NCBI GenBank assembly: GCA_945859605.1
Contig: OX243811.1
Location: forward strand, 53,131,398-53,195,397
From: Lumbricus rubellus
Lineage: Eukaryota; Annelida; Clitellata; Crassiclitellata; Lumbricidae
Direction: 5' to 3'
DNA: 64,000 bases
The translations under genes were made by a program, and so were the position numbers. Below the pieces are notes generated by a model. That model was not told where the DNA came from. It did no database searches and worked only from the letters and a program-made list of their open reading frames with translations. Shown here piece after piece: positions 1 through 12,475 of this stretch. Numbering within the stretch: the first letter of the stretch is position 1; each line of letters begins with the position of its first letter.

Positions 1-191
1 ATATGAATCATACTCAACATCAGCTGTTCTTCTTTCAAAAGCATGATATGATTTATGTTAACGAGCAAGACAAACCTATGGCATGTCAACATTCGGATGC
101 AGAAATGTCAGCTACAGTAATTAAAGATTGTATAAAGCCGATGGCAATTCATAAGTGTCTCTCATACTCTCTTCGCTTCTCTATTAGGAAG
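1..191. other. Left edge, no gene seen
   Basis: A short open frame covers most of this stretch, but it has no recognisable domain, splice signal or composition suggesting coding use. I see no repeat or RNA gene. It ends at the target-site duplication of the small MITE that follows. Confidence 0.4.
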
Positions 192-460
192 ACTGGTTAC
201 AGTGGCGTAGATAAGAGGGTTTAGGGGCTAAACTACATTGGCTTATGAAAAAGTTTTTTAAAAGGTTATTTATATACTAATATAAGGAAAAACAAAACAA
301 TTATTTGTAGTAACAATTGTTTTTCTTACTTTCTTTTCTTTGTTGCTTTGTTCCCTTTTTATTTACTGTAACACTGTTCGATTGATGTCAGAAGGGGCAT
401 CCAGCCAGGCCATGACCCCCCCCCCCATGAAAAATTCCTGGCTACGCCACTGACTGGTTA
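192..460. mobile_element. hAT-like MITE, 253 bp, with 8-bp target duplication
   Basis: The element spans 200-452. It starts CAGTGGCGTAG and ends with the inverted copy CTACGCCACTG, giving 11-bp terminal inverted repeats. It is flanked by a perfect 8-bp direct repeat ACTGGTTA at 192-199 and 453-460. An 8-bp target duplication with termini starting CA is typical of the hAT superfamily; P elements also make 8-bp duplications. The interior is AT-rich, has an 11-C run at 416-426 and no coding capacity, so this is a non-autonomous element. Superfamily assignment is inference from the duplication length and termini. Confidence 0.75.
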
Positions 461-1215
461 TACGGTGAACAGCAGACTTCGTGATGGTACTTTGACAGTG
501 CAGTGTACTTTTTAGAATGTATGACCATTGGCCTTGATCCTAAGCTTTACAAGAAGTGAACCAGGCGTGGAGGTGCATTGAGGTAGTTTTGTCTGTGTCC
601 TTTATGCACCGCAGAACATAAATAACAAACTATCCTAATGCCTCTCAGACTTATTTTTAAATTCGTCAATAAATATCTAAGGAGGTCAGATGAATGCATT
701 GATTCGACTAGTCCTACAGTGCGGAAAGAAAGCAAGATCCCATATGTAAGCAATAATTTTGCAAAATATTTATTTAGGTCTTTGGTTTATAAATGTATGC
801 ATAACTGACATCAGTACGTAGGCGGCAGGCCTACATGGAAATTAGTTGTATTGGTACATGCATACTCTCTACGGGATTCTGTAATTACGTCAAAACTCTA
901 CCGGAACTCTTGGATTGCTGTAGCACCTGTAGCCTATATTATTTGAGCCATTTTTTGTTTCGCTATGCAATTTAAAGATTTACATTCTGTCAAATTCTTA
1001 GAGGTGTATTATAATATGTCATAATAAAATTATGACATTACGCTGATTTATGGCTTCGAAATAGAGGTAATTATGATATGAATTTAGTGAGATGTGATCT
1101 GTTCCATAGAGCATAGGGCTATTTAATGTTTATAGATACGATAAAAAATCATGTTACTTTGGGGACTCAGAAAATGCGATTCTAGTCAAGATGGCGTGTT
1201 CTAAACACGACAGTG
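461..1215. other. Intergenic or intronic DNA, nothing recognised
   Basis: AT-rich single-copy-looking sequence. Short open frames on both strands lack motifs. One AGGCCTA site lies near 827. No gene or RNA is supported. Confidence 0.4.
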
Positions 1216-1251
1216 CGATCAAACTGTCCCTCATAAGTGACAGTTTGATCG
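1216..1251. repeat. 13-bp-arm hairpin beside a minisatellite
   Basis: Arms 1216-1228 and 1239-1251 (GATCAAACTGTC against GACAGTTTGATC, plus one outer C-G pair) are perfect inverted repeats around a 10-nt loop. The tandem array begins directly after the right arm. The role is unknown; it may be the relic of an element end. Confidence 0.7.
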
Positions 1252-1252
1252 T

Positions 1253-1460
1253 CTCAGACAATCAATGTTCCTTTCAGACAATCAATGTTCCTTTCAGACA
1301 ATCAATGTTCCTTTCAGACAATCAATGTTCCTTTCAGACAATCAATGTTCCTTTCAGACAATCAATGTTCCTTTCAGACAATCAATGTTCCTTTCAGACA
1401 ATCAATGTTCCTTTCAGACAATCAATGTTCCTTTCAGACAATCAATGTTCCTTTCAGACA
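1253..1460. repeat. 20-bp minisatellite, 10 copies
   Basis: Ten identical tandem copies of a 20-bp unit (ATCAATGTTCCTTTCAGACA) fill 1261-1460, with a partial copy before them. Because 20 is not a multiple of 3, the array is open in several frames and creates spurious protein-like frames. Copy identity implies recent expansion or homogenisation. There are no variable spacers, so it is not a CRISPR array. Confidence 0.95.
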
Positions 1461-2790
1461 GGAGTGACTTTCTTAACTGAGACGCTTACGAGATGAGGTT
1501 CGCCGTAAACTTGTCAGTCTTCAGGTATAGCCTTTCAGAACTTCATAATTTCATTTGGCATTTTTTCAGGTGACGAAAAGCATTCGCATGTCGACATAAT
1601 TAAGAAATAAAAAGATGGAAAATTACAATGAAATATGCGAAGTTAATTGGTTTTGGTTTGAATAACATGCAATTAAGTCACGGCCGATGGATTCTGCTGA
1701 ATCGCGGCGCTTACACGGTTGAGTGATGACGGAACGGTGGCAACATCTCTGAATCAACACCTGAAAAAGCAGATGCGACTGTGGTTTATTCATCGGAATT
1801 CGGTTAGAGCAAGGCCTAGGCTAAGTTAGCCACAGGCCTACCTTAAGTCGGTCGTAGGCCAGTGTATTTTGATTTATGGCCGATTCAAAGAAACAGGATA
1901 GTGCTACCTGCCTTCGTTTAAACTGTATAGATCTTACGTTAAAAATCCCAGATGAATGACCACCAAGCCATATTTCGACTTTTAAACTGATAAACCCAAG
2001 ACTACCATTGCAACCATTTTTTCATACATTGTGGATTTTAGAGTAATAGAAAATTTTCCGATTAAATTTTTTAAAATCTTTTCGGAAATGTCACGTGTCA
2101 CAATTATTTCTTCCAAACGATTTCCGGTATAGAAATGTCTGAATTCTAGTCCTTGTTGTTATTCAAAACATTCCGCGAACGCTGCACGAAACGTAGTGCA
2201 ATAAAGTCATGGTCGACTGAGGTTTAGACTTTAGAGTGATCCATTTAATCACATACACCCGGGTCTTGCTAAATTTCCTATTATCAGAGACCTTAGGCTC
2301 ACTAGCAGAAGTCTTATTTCATAAATTTTACGTTGATTCTTGCTAGCCCCAAAGATGAGGGCACCTGCATGAATGACATCGTTGTGCAGGTGCTCTCGTC
2401 ACTGAGCTTAGCGAGAATCATGGTCATAATTATGCGGAAGGCCACCTGTTAGACTATATTTATGGAAGGAGTTGTCTTGCAACTCACATTCTATTCGGAT
2501 TACTTTTACCTTTCCGCTTTAGCAAAAAATGATCGTGATTATCTTTAAAAATGAAATTCAATTTAACGCTGCGGCCAAAATCATTTCCTTCAGCATTTCT
2601 CAGTCAGGTTCAACTGAGAAATAATTGTGGGACGGGATAAATAAATCTGGTGGACGTCAGTCGACACTGCAGGTCTACTTTGGGAATTTAAGCAGATTAG
2701 ATGCACTTTGATGTTAAATAAACATGATCAGGGCCATCCATTTATTTCACATGCGTTGTTCAAGATGACCTAACTGCACGATTATTTGCT
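1461..2790. other. No gene seen
   Basis: AT-rich sequence with scattered short open frames only. GCCTA-type sites cluster near 1810-1860. I find no domain, splice pair, tRNA or repeat family that I can name. Confidence 0.4.
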
Positions 2791-2795
2791 TACCT

Positions 2796-2985
<190 letters not shown>

Positions 2986-3799
2986 GGCTGATTATGGATA
3001 CTGTCAAGCTGCATCTATAGATCCGCATTATGGCGACGCTATAATAAATATAATAGTAGGCCTATATAATTATACATGTATATTTAAATATGAGCGCGTA
3101 TACGTGCATAAAGATATAATGTTATTAATTATTTAAACAGGTTGGGCAATCTCCGTCTATATAGCTGCATGTTCTTATGCCACTGTCGTTCTACAAGCCT
3201 GTCATAACATCCATACAATACAATACAATTGCTGAATGAGTGGTTTGACACTAAGACCTGTGGCCTTGCTCGCGATCATGTTTACATGGCACGAGTGTCG
3301 CTTGATTTATGCGGATATTAAGGAAGGAATTTCAGACCTCTATAGGATGGATGCCATTGGATGAGACCACGGATCGGAAAGGAGTCCGAAAAAAGATTCC
3401 GATACGTCGTTTATAATCTTTTAATGACAATGTTGCCAAGAAGGTCGCATATACACATATATGTATATACAATTATACATGTATATATACAATACATGCA
3501 TGATCACACATACAGACCTGCACATAATACTTATAATTACGCATGGTTAAAGTGCAAATTATTGTGCGTGTATGAGTTAGTATACATGTAATGTGAGTAT
3601 AATGTGAAACCATTATACATACACATACACACACGCATGCACACCCATACACATATACGATGAGACATCAGCAGCGTGTCCTTGCATAATTTGACATTAT
3701 TCGTGTGTAGATGACCTGCAGTTTTAATGAAATTTCGGTATATTGACACTTGATGGAATGATGGTCCAGTCAAGTGCTATGCAAATGGACCAGACCAAA
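2986..3799. other. No gene seen; minor CA/TA tracts
   Basis: Short imperfect TA and ACAC tracts occur at 3060-3110, 3450-3500 and 3620-3660, with TACATGTA sites among them. No coding signal is convincing. Confidence 0.4.
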
Positions 3800-4457
3800 C
3801 TGTAATTACGTCACGACCCCAGTGATAAAAATCCGAAGCTATTTTCCATTAAATGCCAGGGCCCAATCACATGGAACTCCTTACCACTAGATATAACCTC
3901 CCTTCCAACTTTGAGCAGGTTTAAGAGAGCTCTTAAGTTATATCTAACTGAAGAATGATCATTGAACTGTATTAACCTGAGATCTTTCTTTTTGAGTATT
4001 CTGGTGCATGATCTGACCTGCAGAGTATCATACAGTGTTTCCCTTTTGCCATAGCTGTTCTGACCTTTGTTTGCTAATATGATCACTTCAGTTTGGAAAT
4101 CTCAAGCTTGTTTTTCTTTTTATTTCTTAACTGACTAGCAGTACCCATATGTTTGCACTGAGATAATTAGTTAAGCTATATGTATTGAATCTGTTTACAA
4201 TGTCTGATCTGCCATTCCACCAACGATTGATACTGGGGTTCCTCTGATAGCGGGACTTGTCCCTTTGGGGTTCCCCTTTAAGTGCTCAACCGTATGCGAT
4301 CCTTTGCTTTATAATGTACTGTTTATTCTTATGATACGCTGTTTATTCTTTCTGTTATGTTAATCATTAATGTTAATGCTATTATTCTGTTTTGTTTGTT
4401 TTGTCTTGATCAATGTGCAACGGTTGTTGCCTTAATAAATGGTATTTGATTTGATTT
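3800..4457 (+). mobile_element. 5'-truncated non-LTR retrotransposon, 3' end
   Basis: The segment contains the last codons of a reverse-transcriptase ORF, a 3' UTR of about 500 bp, an AATAAA-type signal near 4434 and a short ATTTG-repeat tail ending near 4457. That arrangement is the usual 3' end of a LINE copied with 5' truncation. The left border is approximate, because the sequence before about 3806 contains in-frame stops and does not resemble the ORF. The clade (CR1, L2 or jockey-like) cannot be fixed from so short a piece. Confidence 0.7.
3806..3958 (+). pseudogene. Reverse-transcriptase ORF2 C-terminal remnant
   Basis: Read in the frame ending at the TGA at 3956-3958, the translation contains WNSLPLDITSLPTLSRFK followed by a short basic tail. 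The pattern W-N-S-L-P with a following F-K-R-x-L-K is a conserved ending of many LINE-type reverse-transcriptase polyproteins in invertebrates. About 40 codons are intact up to the natural stop; everything upstream (endonuclease and RT catalytic domains) is missing. No function is expected. Confidence 0.65.
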
Positions 4458-4477
4458 GTGTCTACAGAAGATGACTA

Positions 4478-4555
4478 TATATATGTATGTATAATTGTAT
4501 ATATATATATATATATATATGTACATACATGTACATATGTATATATATGCATGGT
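4478..4555. repeat. TA/TGTA microsatellite
   Basis: An imperfect TA tract with embedded TACATGTA and ATGTATGTAT elements directly follows the LINE tail. Simple low-complexity DNA. Confidence 0.85.
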
Positions 4556-5014
4556 GTCTGTCGTGGGCTATGCACTCGGTCGTGAGACCAACCATTTAAT
4601 CAAACTGGGTCAATGGACATTATCACCGAAATGTAGGGTCATTTGCTGCAGCTATAGCCTACGATAGCCTAACGGAGTAGGCTATAATTTATATTCCAGC
4701 GAGATAATGCTTCTAGGTAGGGAGACTGTTGAGTGCTGACCACATGCAAACTGAAACATCTGATATTATCTCGCCTACTTTATGTCCACCAAACAGCCAT
4801 AATAGAAATCCGGTGACCTATAAGATAAAATTATGGAGTGGAGTGTAAGAATAGATCTACATAGCCTATATATAGGAAACATGATGTACACGAGTTGCGC
4901 CGTCGAACTGTGGTGGCATAATAAATAATTATTAGGCCTTTTAGACGATATGGTGATCAGCGCATCATTGATTAGTCTGTCAAACAGTGGTGTAGGCCAA
5001 CGTTTAATGAGGAC
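4556..5014. other. No gene seen
   Basis: AT-rich DNA between a microsatellite and the TIR element. No motif or repeat recognised. Confidence 0.4.
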
Positions 5015-5726
5015 AATTGAAGGGCTTGGAGCAATAACAAGGTTTGTCGAAAATCATGAATGTTGGGAAATCGACTTCAAAGATTTACCACTTCAAACGG
5101 CTGTATCTAAGCCATTTGACGACATATCAAGAAGCTTATTTTAGCAATATGTACTTTAAAGTTGTCTGTAACAAAATTTGTAAATGTTTCAATGCGAAAG
5201 ATGAAATTATTATTATTTTCACATTTTGCTTCATATCTGGTAATTGCATCGCGAACACTCAGTCATCAGTATCATTTCTGGTGCAATAACAGGTTATGTT
5301 GACACAGTGTTTTCTAGCATCTGCGATACCACACATATTATATGGTATAAGTCGACATACCTTGTTATTGCACCTAACTGTTTCTATTACACAGACGAGA
5401 ATTGTGCATGATTTAGCATGCAGATGATAAGTTATGTCAACAAACCTCATTATTGCATTGGCTTTAATAGAAAGTTTGAAAAGAAGCAAGACCATGTATG
5501 TCGTCATACCGGGATATTGTAGTATAAATAATGGACGAAATCTGCCGGAGAACAATAACATATTATGTCGACATAACTTTGTTTTGCGAAATAACGCTCA
5601 AATATATTCAGATCTGTGCAAAATTCACAGGGTAGATAGATTACTGTCTTCCGGACACGCTGGCGTACTGTTTCGCAAGACATAGGTATGTCGACATACC
5701 TTGTTATTGCTCCAAGCCCTTCAATT
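5015..5726. mobile_element. Non-autonomous TIR element with internal palindromic sites
   Basis: The ends 5015-5050 and 5691-5726 are inverted repeats of 36 bp with one mismatch (GAAGGGCTTGGAGCAATAAC at the outer part). AATT flanks both ends and could be a 4-bp target duplication, although it is palindromic and may belong to the TIR. Inside, variants of GCAATAACAAGGTATGTCGA recur in both orientations at about 5280-5305, 5351-5374, 5431-5461, 5550-5590 and 5683-5710. Several are arranged as full palindromes around ATGTCGACAT. There is no credible transposase frame. I do not recognise the family; repeated subterminal sites are probably transposase-binding sites. Confidence 0.7.
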
Positions 5727-6660
5727 ATTTGAAAATGAACTTTAACTTTCTTTATGTTCATTGTTCAGTGATGGTTCTTCTATAGGCCTCTGTTTGCTTG
5801 AAATTTCTTAGTCGAATATCTGACGATTGTGACGAAGTTACAGTAGAACATGCAAGGACACGGCTTTTGGCGAGTCTTAGCGACTCACGCGCAAGTAAGC
5901 ATGCATTTATAATTTATTGTCTAAACATCCAATCGGCATAATTATATCTACATGTACCCTGAAACTTTTCCTTCAGATTCTCCAATATTGAATGTTTGTA
6001 GGCTATCTTGTTTGCGCTGTTATGGGTTGCGGTTCGTCATCCTGATTGATAATTAATAAACGAAGAGAAATCGGCAATTAACGATATTTGCAAAAATTAC
6101 AATAATTATTGTGATGGTCAATTAACGATATTAGAAAAATTACAATCAATGGGGCGTAAGTATAGGCCTATACGCACTATTTCTTGCTATTGGTAATTTT
6201 TACAGTTAAATCACTATCTTGAAGCAGCTTCACTTCCCTTTTACCATGGCAAATTAATAGTGCTGAGTTTGATCGTGATTTGCAGTAGGCCTAAAACGAG
6301 ACATTCCTTTGATAGCACAGGACAGAGAGAAGTGGAGAATTTCCACAAAATTAATGAGCGGCTGACGTGTGCAAAAGCATCGCCAAAGCCATAAGTCAGG
6401 CAATGGTTAATCTTCGTTATTGGACCAGACAAATTGTTTCTTTGCTTGTGTGCAGTACCAACAGAACTTGGTGGCTGTAAGCTGAACTATATTATCAAGT
6501 CAAACTGAGAATGCATGGGTGCCCAATTTTTCATTTTCAGTGTTGAGCAGCTGGGCGTGAAGGACTTCTTCAAAGTATCTGGACCTACAGAACTATCATT
6601 ATATCTTGTGACAGATCTAACCATTATTATTCTTAGCGTTCAAGTTTAACGTTTGAAAAT
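5727..6660. other. No gene seen
   Basis: AT-rich DNA with TAGGCCTA sites near 6167 and 6288. Short open frames on both strands lack support. Confidence 0.4.
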
Positions 6661-6672
6661 GTCACTGTGCCA

Positions 6673-6718
6673 CAGACACACACACAGACACACACACACA
6701 CACAGACACACACACACC
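6673..6718. repeat. CA/CAGA microsatellite
   Basis: Short ACACAC tract interrupted by AGAC units. Low complexity. Confidence 0.85.
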
Positions 6719-8909
6719 ATTCGACATCATTGTCACTATATGAACCAGAACAGCAAGCACACAATTGCAACCAACTTCCCATTCACAAATACCTTTTTGT
6801 ATGTTAAAAACCATCATCTGGCGCCATGGTTTCTATTATGTATCCTATATCGACATAGGTATATCAAGGACAAATCTATAGATAGGTCTATCTATACTAG
6901 TAGGCTAATGATTCATCTGTACCCGGTACATGCAATGCGCTATAAATACTCCCAAATTTTGCAGTGTGTAGCTCTTGAAACCTTTGTGACCGTGGGTCGG
7001 TTATGACTCGCCGATGACGTTTTCTGGCCAGTGGAGACTTGCTAAAGAACAGAGAATCTGATAATATCAGATTCTATTATTATTTATTTCTTTATAAGAG
7101 CTTTTATTATATTGTAATAAAAGTTCAAGGCTTTATTTCTATGCGTAGGCCTATTCGAAACGAAATCAACTTAGGCCTACTGAGTTACTAACAAGCCAGT
7201 CAATGCTAAATATTTACTTAACTATAAAGTATGGATTCTGATAACGAAGATCCAAATGAAGTAAACACCATTTGAGATTCAGTTTTAGAAAGGCCCCCGA
7301 TATCATCCCATTTGCTTAGGCACCCTGCATGGCCCGTCACTTACCGGAGAATATTCCACTGCCATGCCATCAAAAAAGAACGACGCCCTCCCTGCTTTAT
7401 AATTCACACAAAAGGAGACGGCGGCGAGTTGTTCGGGTTAATTTAGTCTATACTCTATAGACGTAGAAAAGCACCGATCCTAATTAGGCTAGACGTAGGC
7501 CATAGCAGAGATCTCAAGACTCAAAGATTGGTGAAAATAATTCTTCCTATGCAGCAGTTGAATTGATGAAAAGAATTTAATTTTTAAAGTAGAAACTGGA
7601 TTAATGAACTTGGCTAGTTTTTAAAAATCGCTAAATTGATTCTCGCTCTTTTGAAGTTAATGTGCGAAAACACAGAGCACTCAAATTACATTGCAATCGC
7701 GGTTTTGATTATCGCTACTTTGCTGCCATCGCGATTGTGTGCCTCTCTATTCGTGGCTTTGACGATCGCTGTTTTGTGATTGCTATTATTGACGAAGGCC
7801 TACACCATGACGGAGAGGTGCATGAGAAATGTAATGCTTCCGTTAAAGAACCATTTTAGATTAAAAAAGCTAAATTTGAATGACGAGGTCAAGTAGACGA
7901 GAAGACCGTTTATGAATGAGCCGATCAAACAACGAGAGAAAAAATAAGATTCTAGAATCTAGATATATGGAGTAGGTCTACGCTAGCCTAAATACGGCTG
8001 CATGGACACGATATGGTGTCAACATTGTCTGCGTCATGCGTCAGTGACTTTTTTGCGTGCAGGCCTACTGCTAGTTTGAAGAGTTCATCAAACCTGTTTG
8101 AATCATCCACGTCGCTCCATTATGGTAGTATTTGTCTATAATTAATTTTTATATCCACTTATGCATGCCGCGGTTTAGAGAGGTCGTTCACTGTCATTAA
8201 CATTCGTGTGCACACATAGATAATTATTATTTAAATGCGTGTGGGCACACACAGACAAAATAGTCTCAAATATATTCACACATATAGCCTAGGCATACTA
8301 GGATATACTAGGTTGGGCAAACTTACATAAAAATGGCATGCTTAAATTCCTTAAAATATGCTGCTAAAGAAGGCCGTCTTTTTGCAATTGACAAAAGAAG
8401 ACGCTCAAAAAATTAACGCGATCTGCTGTTGAGACGTCGCTTAGAATCTTTGCATCTGACGTTTTGACATTTATAAATAGAATTCACACTCACGATTCTA
8501 AGTGCCTGCGTTCTAGATCACAGCATAGATGCCAAACGTTATCTACATAACAACAATGAGTATGCTTGCACATAAGAAAGCAAGTTCTTAGTTCAAAGCG
8601 ATTGCCGAATTCAAGGCAACTTGTTGGATTTAAGATTTTGCATGCTTGCCTTTCACCATTAATATGTGCCTAGTCACGATGTCATTGTTACTATTGGAGC
8701 CATATTAGCGAGTTATTCAAACCCTTCCTGTAGATTGCAGAAACTCTAGTCCTCTATCAACAAGGCTCGCTTCAGCATCCTAGGTACCTGCAGTGAAGAT
8801 TACTTTGTGTTTCTTTACTTGGCTGCAGCGATCTGCATGGAGATGTGAAAGATGTTCAATGTTGTTCATTGCAGAAAACAATGAGACGAAAGCGCCGCGG
8901 TTTGACCAC
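6719..8909. other. 2.2 kb without a recognisable gene
   Basis: Mixed AT-rich sequence with TAGGCCTA sites at about 7146, 7172 and 8060. The region 7690-7790 has loosely repeated ATCGC-type words. No splice-bounded open frame, RNA gene or transposon end was convincing. Confidence 0.4.
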
Positions 8910-9027
8910 CTTCAGCTATGCTTCAGCTATGCTTCAGCTATGCTTCAGCTATGCTTCAGCTATGCTTCAGCTATGCTTCAGCTATGCTTCAGCTATGCTT
9001 CAGCTATGCTTCAGCTATGCTTCAGCT
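8910..9027. repeat. 11-bp minisatellite, about 10.7 copies
   Basis: Ten perfect copies of CTTCAGCTATG run from 8910 to 9019 with a partial copy to 9027. Since 11 is not a multiple of 3, all three forward frames stay open, giving overlapping Ala-Met-Leu-Gln-type frames that are not genes. The perfection of the copies implies a young array. Confidence 0.95.
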
Positions 9028-10374
9028 CAGTTTAGTTTTCTCCGTCGTTTGTTTCACGGTGGCGCAACTTTCAAAGCAATTTGCGAAATGCAAAACGCAA
9101 GATGGATGGCGAAATCCATCTAGGCTATAGTCACTAACGATCTATTATCTATTTCTTAAATAAAGACCAATTAAATAGGTTTCTTAGTTTTCATATATAA
9201 AAACTAGCGTATGGTAGTATAACCATGATGATCCATCCATAGATATAAGCACAGACAGGGAAGATAAACTTGTGTGGAGAATGGACATCGTTACATATTA
9301 TACTGGTAGTGTGTATCGTCAAGGAGACGGCAGTCGACTGAGTCGAGACACTTAGTCGTTATCTCTAAGACTTGTAGTTTTCAGCATGCCATTTGTTTGG
9401 TTTGACGATCGCGTCAGTTAAAACAAGAAGGCCGCTATGTTGAAACACCTTATTCACTCACCTAATCCGCTATACGGGAAATGGTTGAACAGAAAATACA
9501 AAATCCTTCGACTATATAGTTATCATACTGCACTGGACTTAAACATGTACATGTATGTCATGTATGCCACAGGAAATCTTTAAAACTGTGATCCTCTTAT
9601 TGTCTAGGGTCAAGAAGTAGAAGTCAAAGTCCTCCTATGAAAGTCTCTCTGCTAACTGGTCACTGATCCCTGCTTTCCAACCGATAAAGACTAATGTCAA
9701 TCACTCAAACAAAACGTGGTTAATGACTGTTCAGAACGAGTGGTAAGTTAACTCTGATCCAGTCTCACAAAAAATACTCACCAAGGATGAGTCACAGAAT
9801 CAATTGTACTTGGGTACTAGTCTTGCTGTAATTTACTTTCGGTCATGTTTCCTGTTCCAACAAAGGCAGCCCTTAAGAAATAATGCCCCGTGTATACGGC
9901 TTTTCGGCACTTCAATGATGGTGATTTATGCAGACTGGATAACTATTTCAATATTATAAAAAAAATATATATATTGCAATTGATGCACTCTGACTAAGCA
10001 GTAGTATTGCAGTATTATACATGTAGCCTATTCTGATTAGGCTTTTCGTTGTTCAAAATAATAACTGATCAGTCCATTCTTAAGCCAACGTGTTTTCAAT
10101 TGAAGCATCTGTAGAAAATATGCCTTCTCAGGTGCGACAAGAGCAGGCTTGTAGAACGGAACATTTCCAGCTTCTATATTTTTGACCAGCACAATATAGG
10201 CCTATGCACATACATGTACATGTAATGCAATAACATACATTTTACATAATAGTCTTACATATAGACTTCATAGAGGTCTACAAATGTACGAATGAAAGAA
10301 AAATTGCATTCCATGCTGAACTTTTTGGTCTTTTGAAAATCATTCTCTTTGATTGTGCTTGGTGCTGTGAGGTC
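9028..10374. other. No gene seen
   Basis: AT-rich DNA with TACATGTA sites near 9543, 10018 and 10209 and a TAGGCCTA site near 10197. Nothing codable recognised. Confidence 0.4.
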
Positions 10375-10416
10375 AGGAGCCGCGCCTCTGAAGAGTTTCT
10401 CTTGAAGTGGCGCTAA
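10375..10416 (+). repeat. Diverged SINE-tail fragment
   Basis: A stretch reading roughly GCGCCTCTGAAGAG..CTTGAAGTGGCGCT resembles the conserved 3' region of the SINE family seen at 46751 and 55470 (..GCGCYTCTGAGTAG..CTTGAAGGGCGCTAT). It is short and diverged, so chance similarity cannot be excluded. Confidence 0.35.
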
Positions 10417-12443
10417 TCGTGATCACGATTACGACCTATAGAGCTGCTAGTTTCCAACAAGCTTCAGTGGTTCTGTACCGCGTATGGCACTTAAGAGTAT
10501 TCATCTCGAGATGACAGACGATAACATTGCGACACAAAGCACACATTGTGCAACAAGGAGGCCTACCTCGCGAACAACAGTGAAAGGGTGACTTACTTGT
10601 TTACAAACTGTCGCAGAGCCACTTTCATTGACGACCGCGATACTCCAAGGACTCTCAGTGTATTGTGACCTGCAGCTCTTGACCTACACTTAGATACATA
10701 TCTGCTTTATGTTAGAAGTGGCTATCGTCTACTGACTTCTTTGATGGCGATATATTTGAGAGAAGGCTCAGTTTGCTGTGAAGAAAGAACTCTTAGACGA
10801 TTTTTGATAGCTAAAATGCATGTTCTGCTAGCAGCTTTAGAGTCAGAGAAAACATAGGTTTGCCAGCACACACTGTTTGGTGCATTTACCTTCCGACACA
10901 GACTGGCAATTTCAGGAGTAAAAACGTCTTTCCATAGACAATGGTTAGGCAAAACCTCGGAAGAGAAATAATAGTGTCAATGCAGTGTCTAGAAATTGGT
11001 GTGATCTGTTATATCACTGCTTCCATCAGCAAGAATAGGTTTCTAATGACCAAATGTGATTGCATGTGAGTAGTTTAGGAAACATCTCAAAGAGAGGACA
11101 AGAGGGCTTCCATTTTATTCTCATTGGTTATTGCTCTTATAACTGCATCACAGTCACTCTTATGTTTAGCCTACGTAGTCTATGTACTCAATAAGTAAAT
11201 TTTGCAAAACAACAGTGGTGCCTAGTCAAGAGGAGTCTGCTTTTATGCGATATTATGCAGTCTAGACATAATTTCCAGCCATCAAAACTATTAAACAGGA
11301 GTGCTTTTATATCATAGTTTCAAGTGACTTCAATTTTGTAATTTTTGTTAAGTGCTGGCAAGCATCAAAACAAAAGGCCATCATAGCCAATTGGATGCAA
11401 GTAAACAAAATAGAAAAATGATACTTCGAGCTGTGCGGAAATCCCGTTCCATTTCGTCTATATTTGACATGCTCGTATTAACATGAACAAAGGTCTACAT
11501 GCTAAAATGCACAGCAATGACGTGCAGAACTGCAGCTTCGCAGAAAAGGTCTATAAAACTCTTAATTATTCTTACGGAAATATCGAGAACATTAGCTGAT
11601 AAAAGCAACACAAAGTAATAATTATTATTTGTCAAAATACAGGTCTGATACTATAGCAACGCACTATATAGCACTAAGCACATAGGCTACGTAATTTATT
11701 AACATCCTCAACCCGAACAACCCACGACTTTGTACACAAACTCGATGTTTGTTCAAAAGTTAGTTAAGTACACAGTTATCTAGGCTAATTAATCAAATCG
11801 GCAATGTAGGATGCTTGTTCTGTAATGTTGTATAATTGAAACCTTTTAGACGATTGAATTAGTGATGAATAGCAATGACGAAGTGATTAAACTGAGTCTC
11901 AACTTTTATAGGCCTACCTTTTCTTTTGAAATTTGTCAGCATATGAATAATTGAATAATTATATGTTTTATTCGCATGAAATAAAAGAAATAATTAATTA
12001 TTTGGACGCAGTACAGACTGAGAAAAGCAAAATCCAATTTGTGAAAAATGATCTTTTAAGCCTATACACGTGTAGACTTTGTTTTTTCAGCAAATACAAT
12101 AGGCCTATGTGCACCCTTTTTTGAAACAAATCAGATAAATTCATAGGCTTATGGACCCTCTCCCAACCGGTAAATAGATAAGTCCTTGGACGCCATTAAC
12201 GGATCATGGCTGTCTCCTTAGATTTAGGTCACCTTCCAATCACAACAAGGTGAATCGTGCATGACATCTAATTACAGGCACGACCTTAGCTAAGGTAGCT
12301 TATATAGAGCGTCAACACTTCGGATCCTAAAGTCCTTGTGCGTTCAATGGGCTGAATCACCTATATGGCCTTGTTCCTCAGTTACTTAAGAACCTCTCAG
12401 ATGCTCTGTTTACGCAGCTATAAGTCAGTAAGTCAGTCGATCG
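10417..12443. other. 2 kb without a recognisable gene
   Basis: AT-rich sequence with no repeat array. A minus-strand open frame at 10722-10952 has no motif. TAGGCCTA sites occur near 11909 and 12102. Confidence 0.4.
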
Positions 12444-12475
12444 GTCAGTCAGTCAGTCAGTCAGTCAGTCAGTCA
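12444..12475. repeat. GTCA tetranucleotide microsatellite
   Basis: Eight tandem copies of a GTCA unit, with degenerate copies just before them. Low complexity. Confidence 0.9.

Noticed and set aside
1253..1460. Regular 20-bp repeats considered as CRISPR
   Set aside because: Units are contiguous and identical with no spacers.
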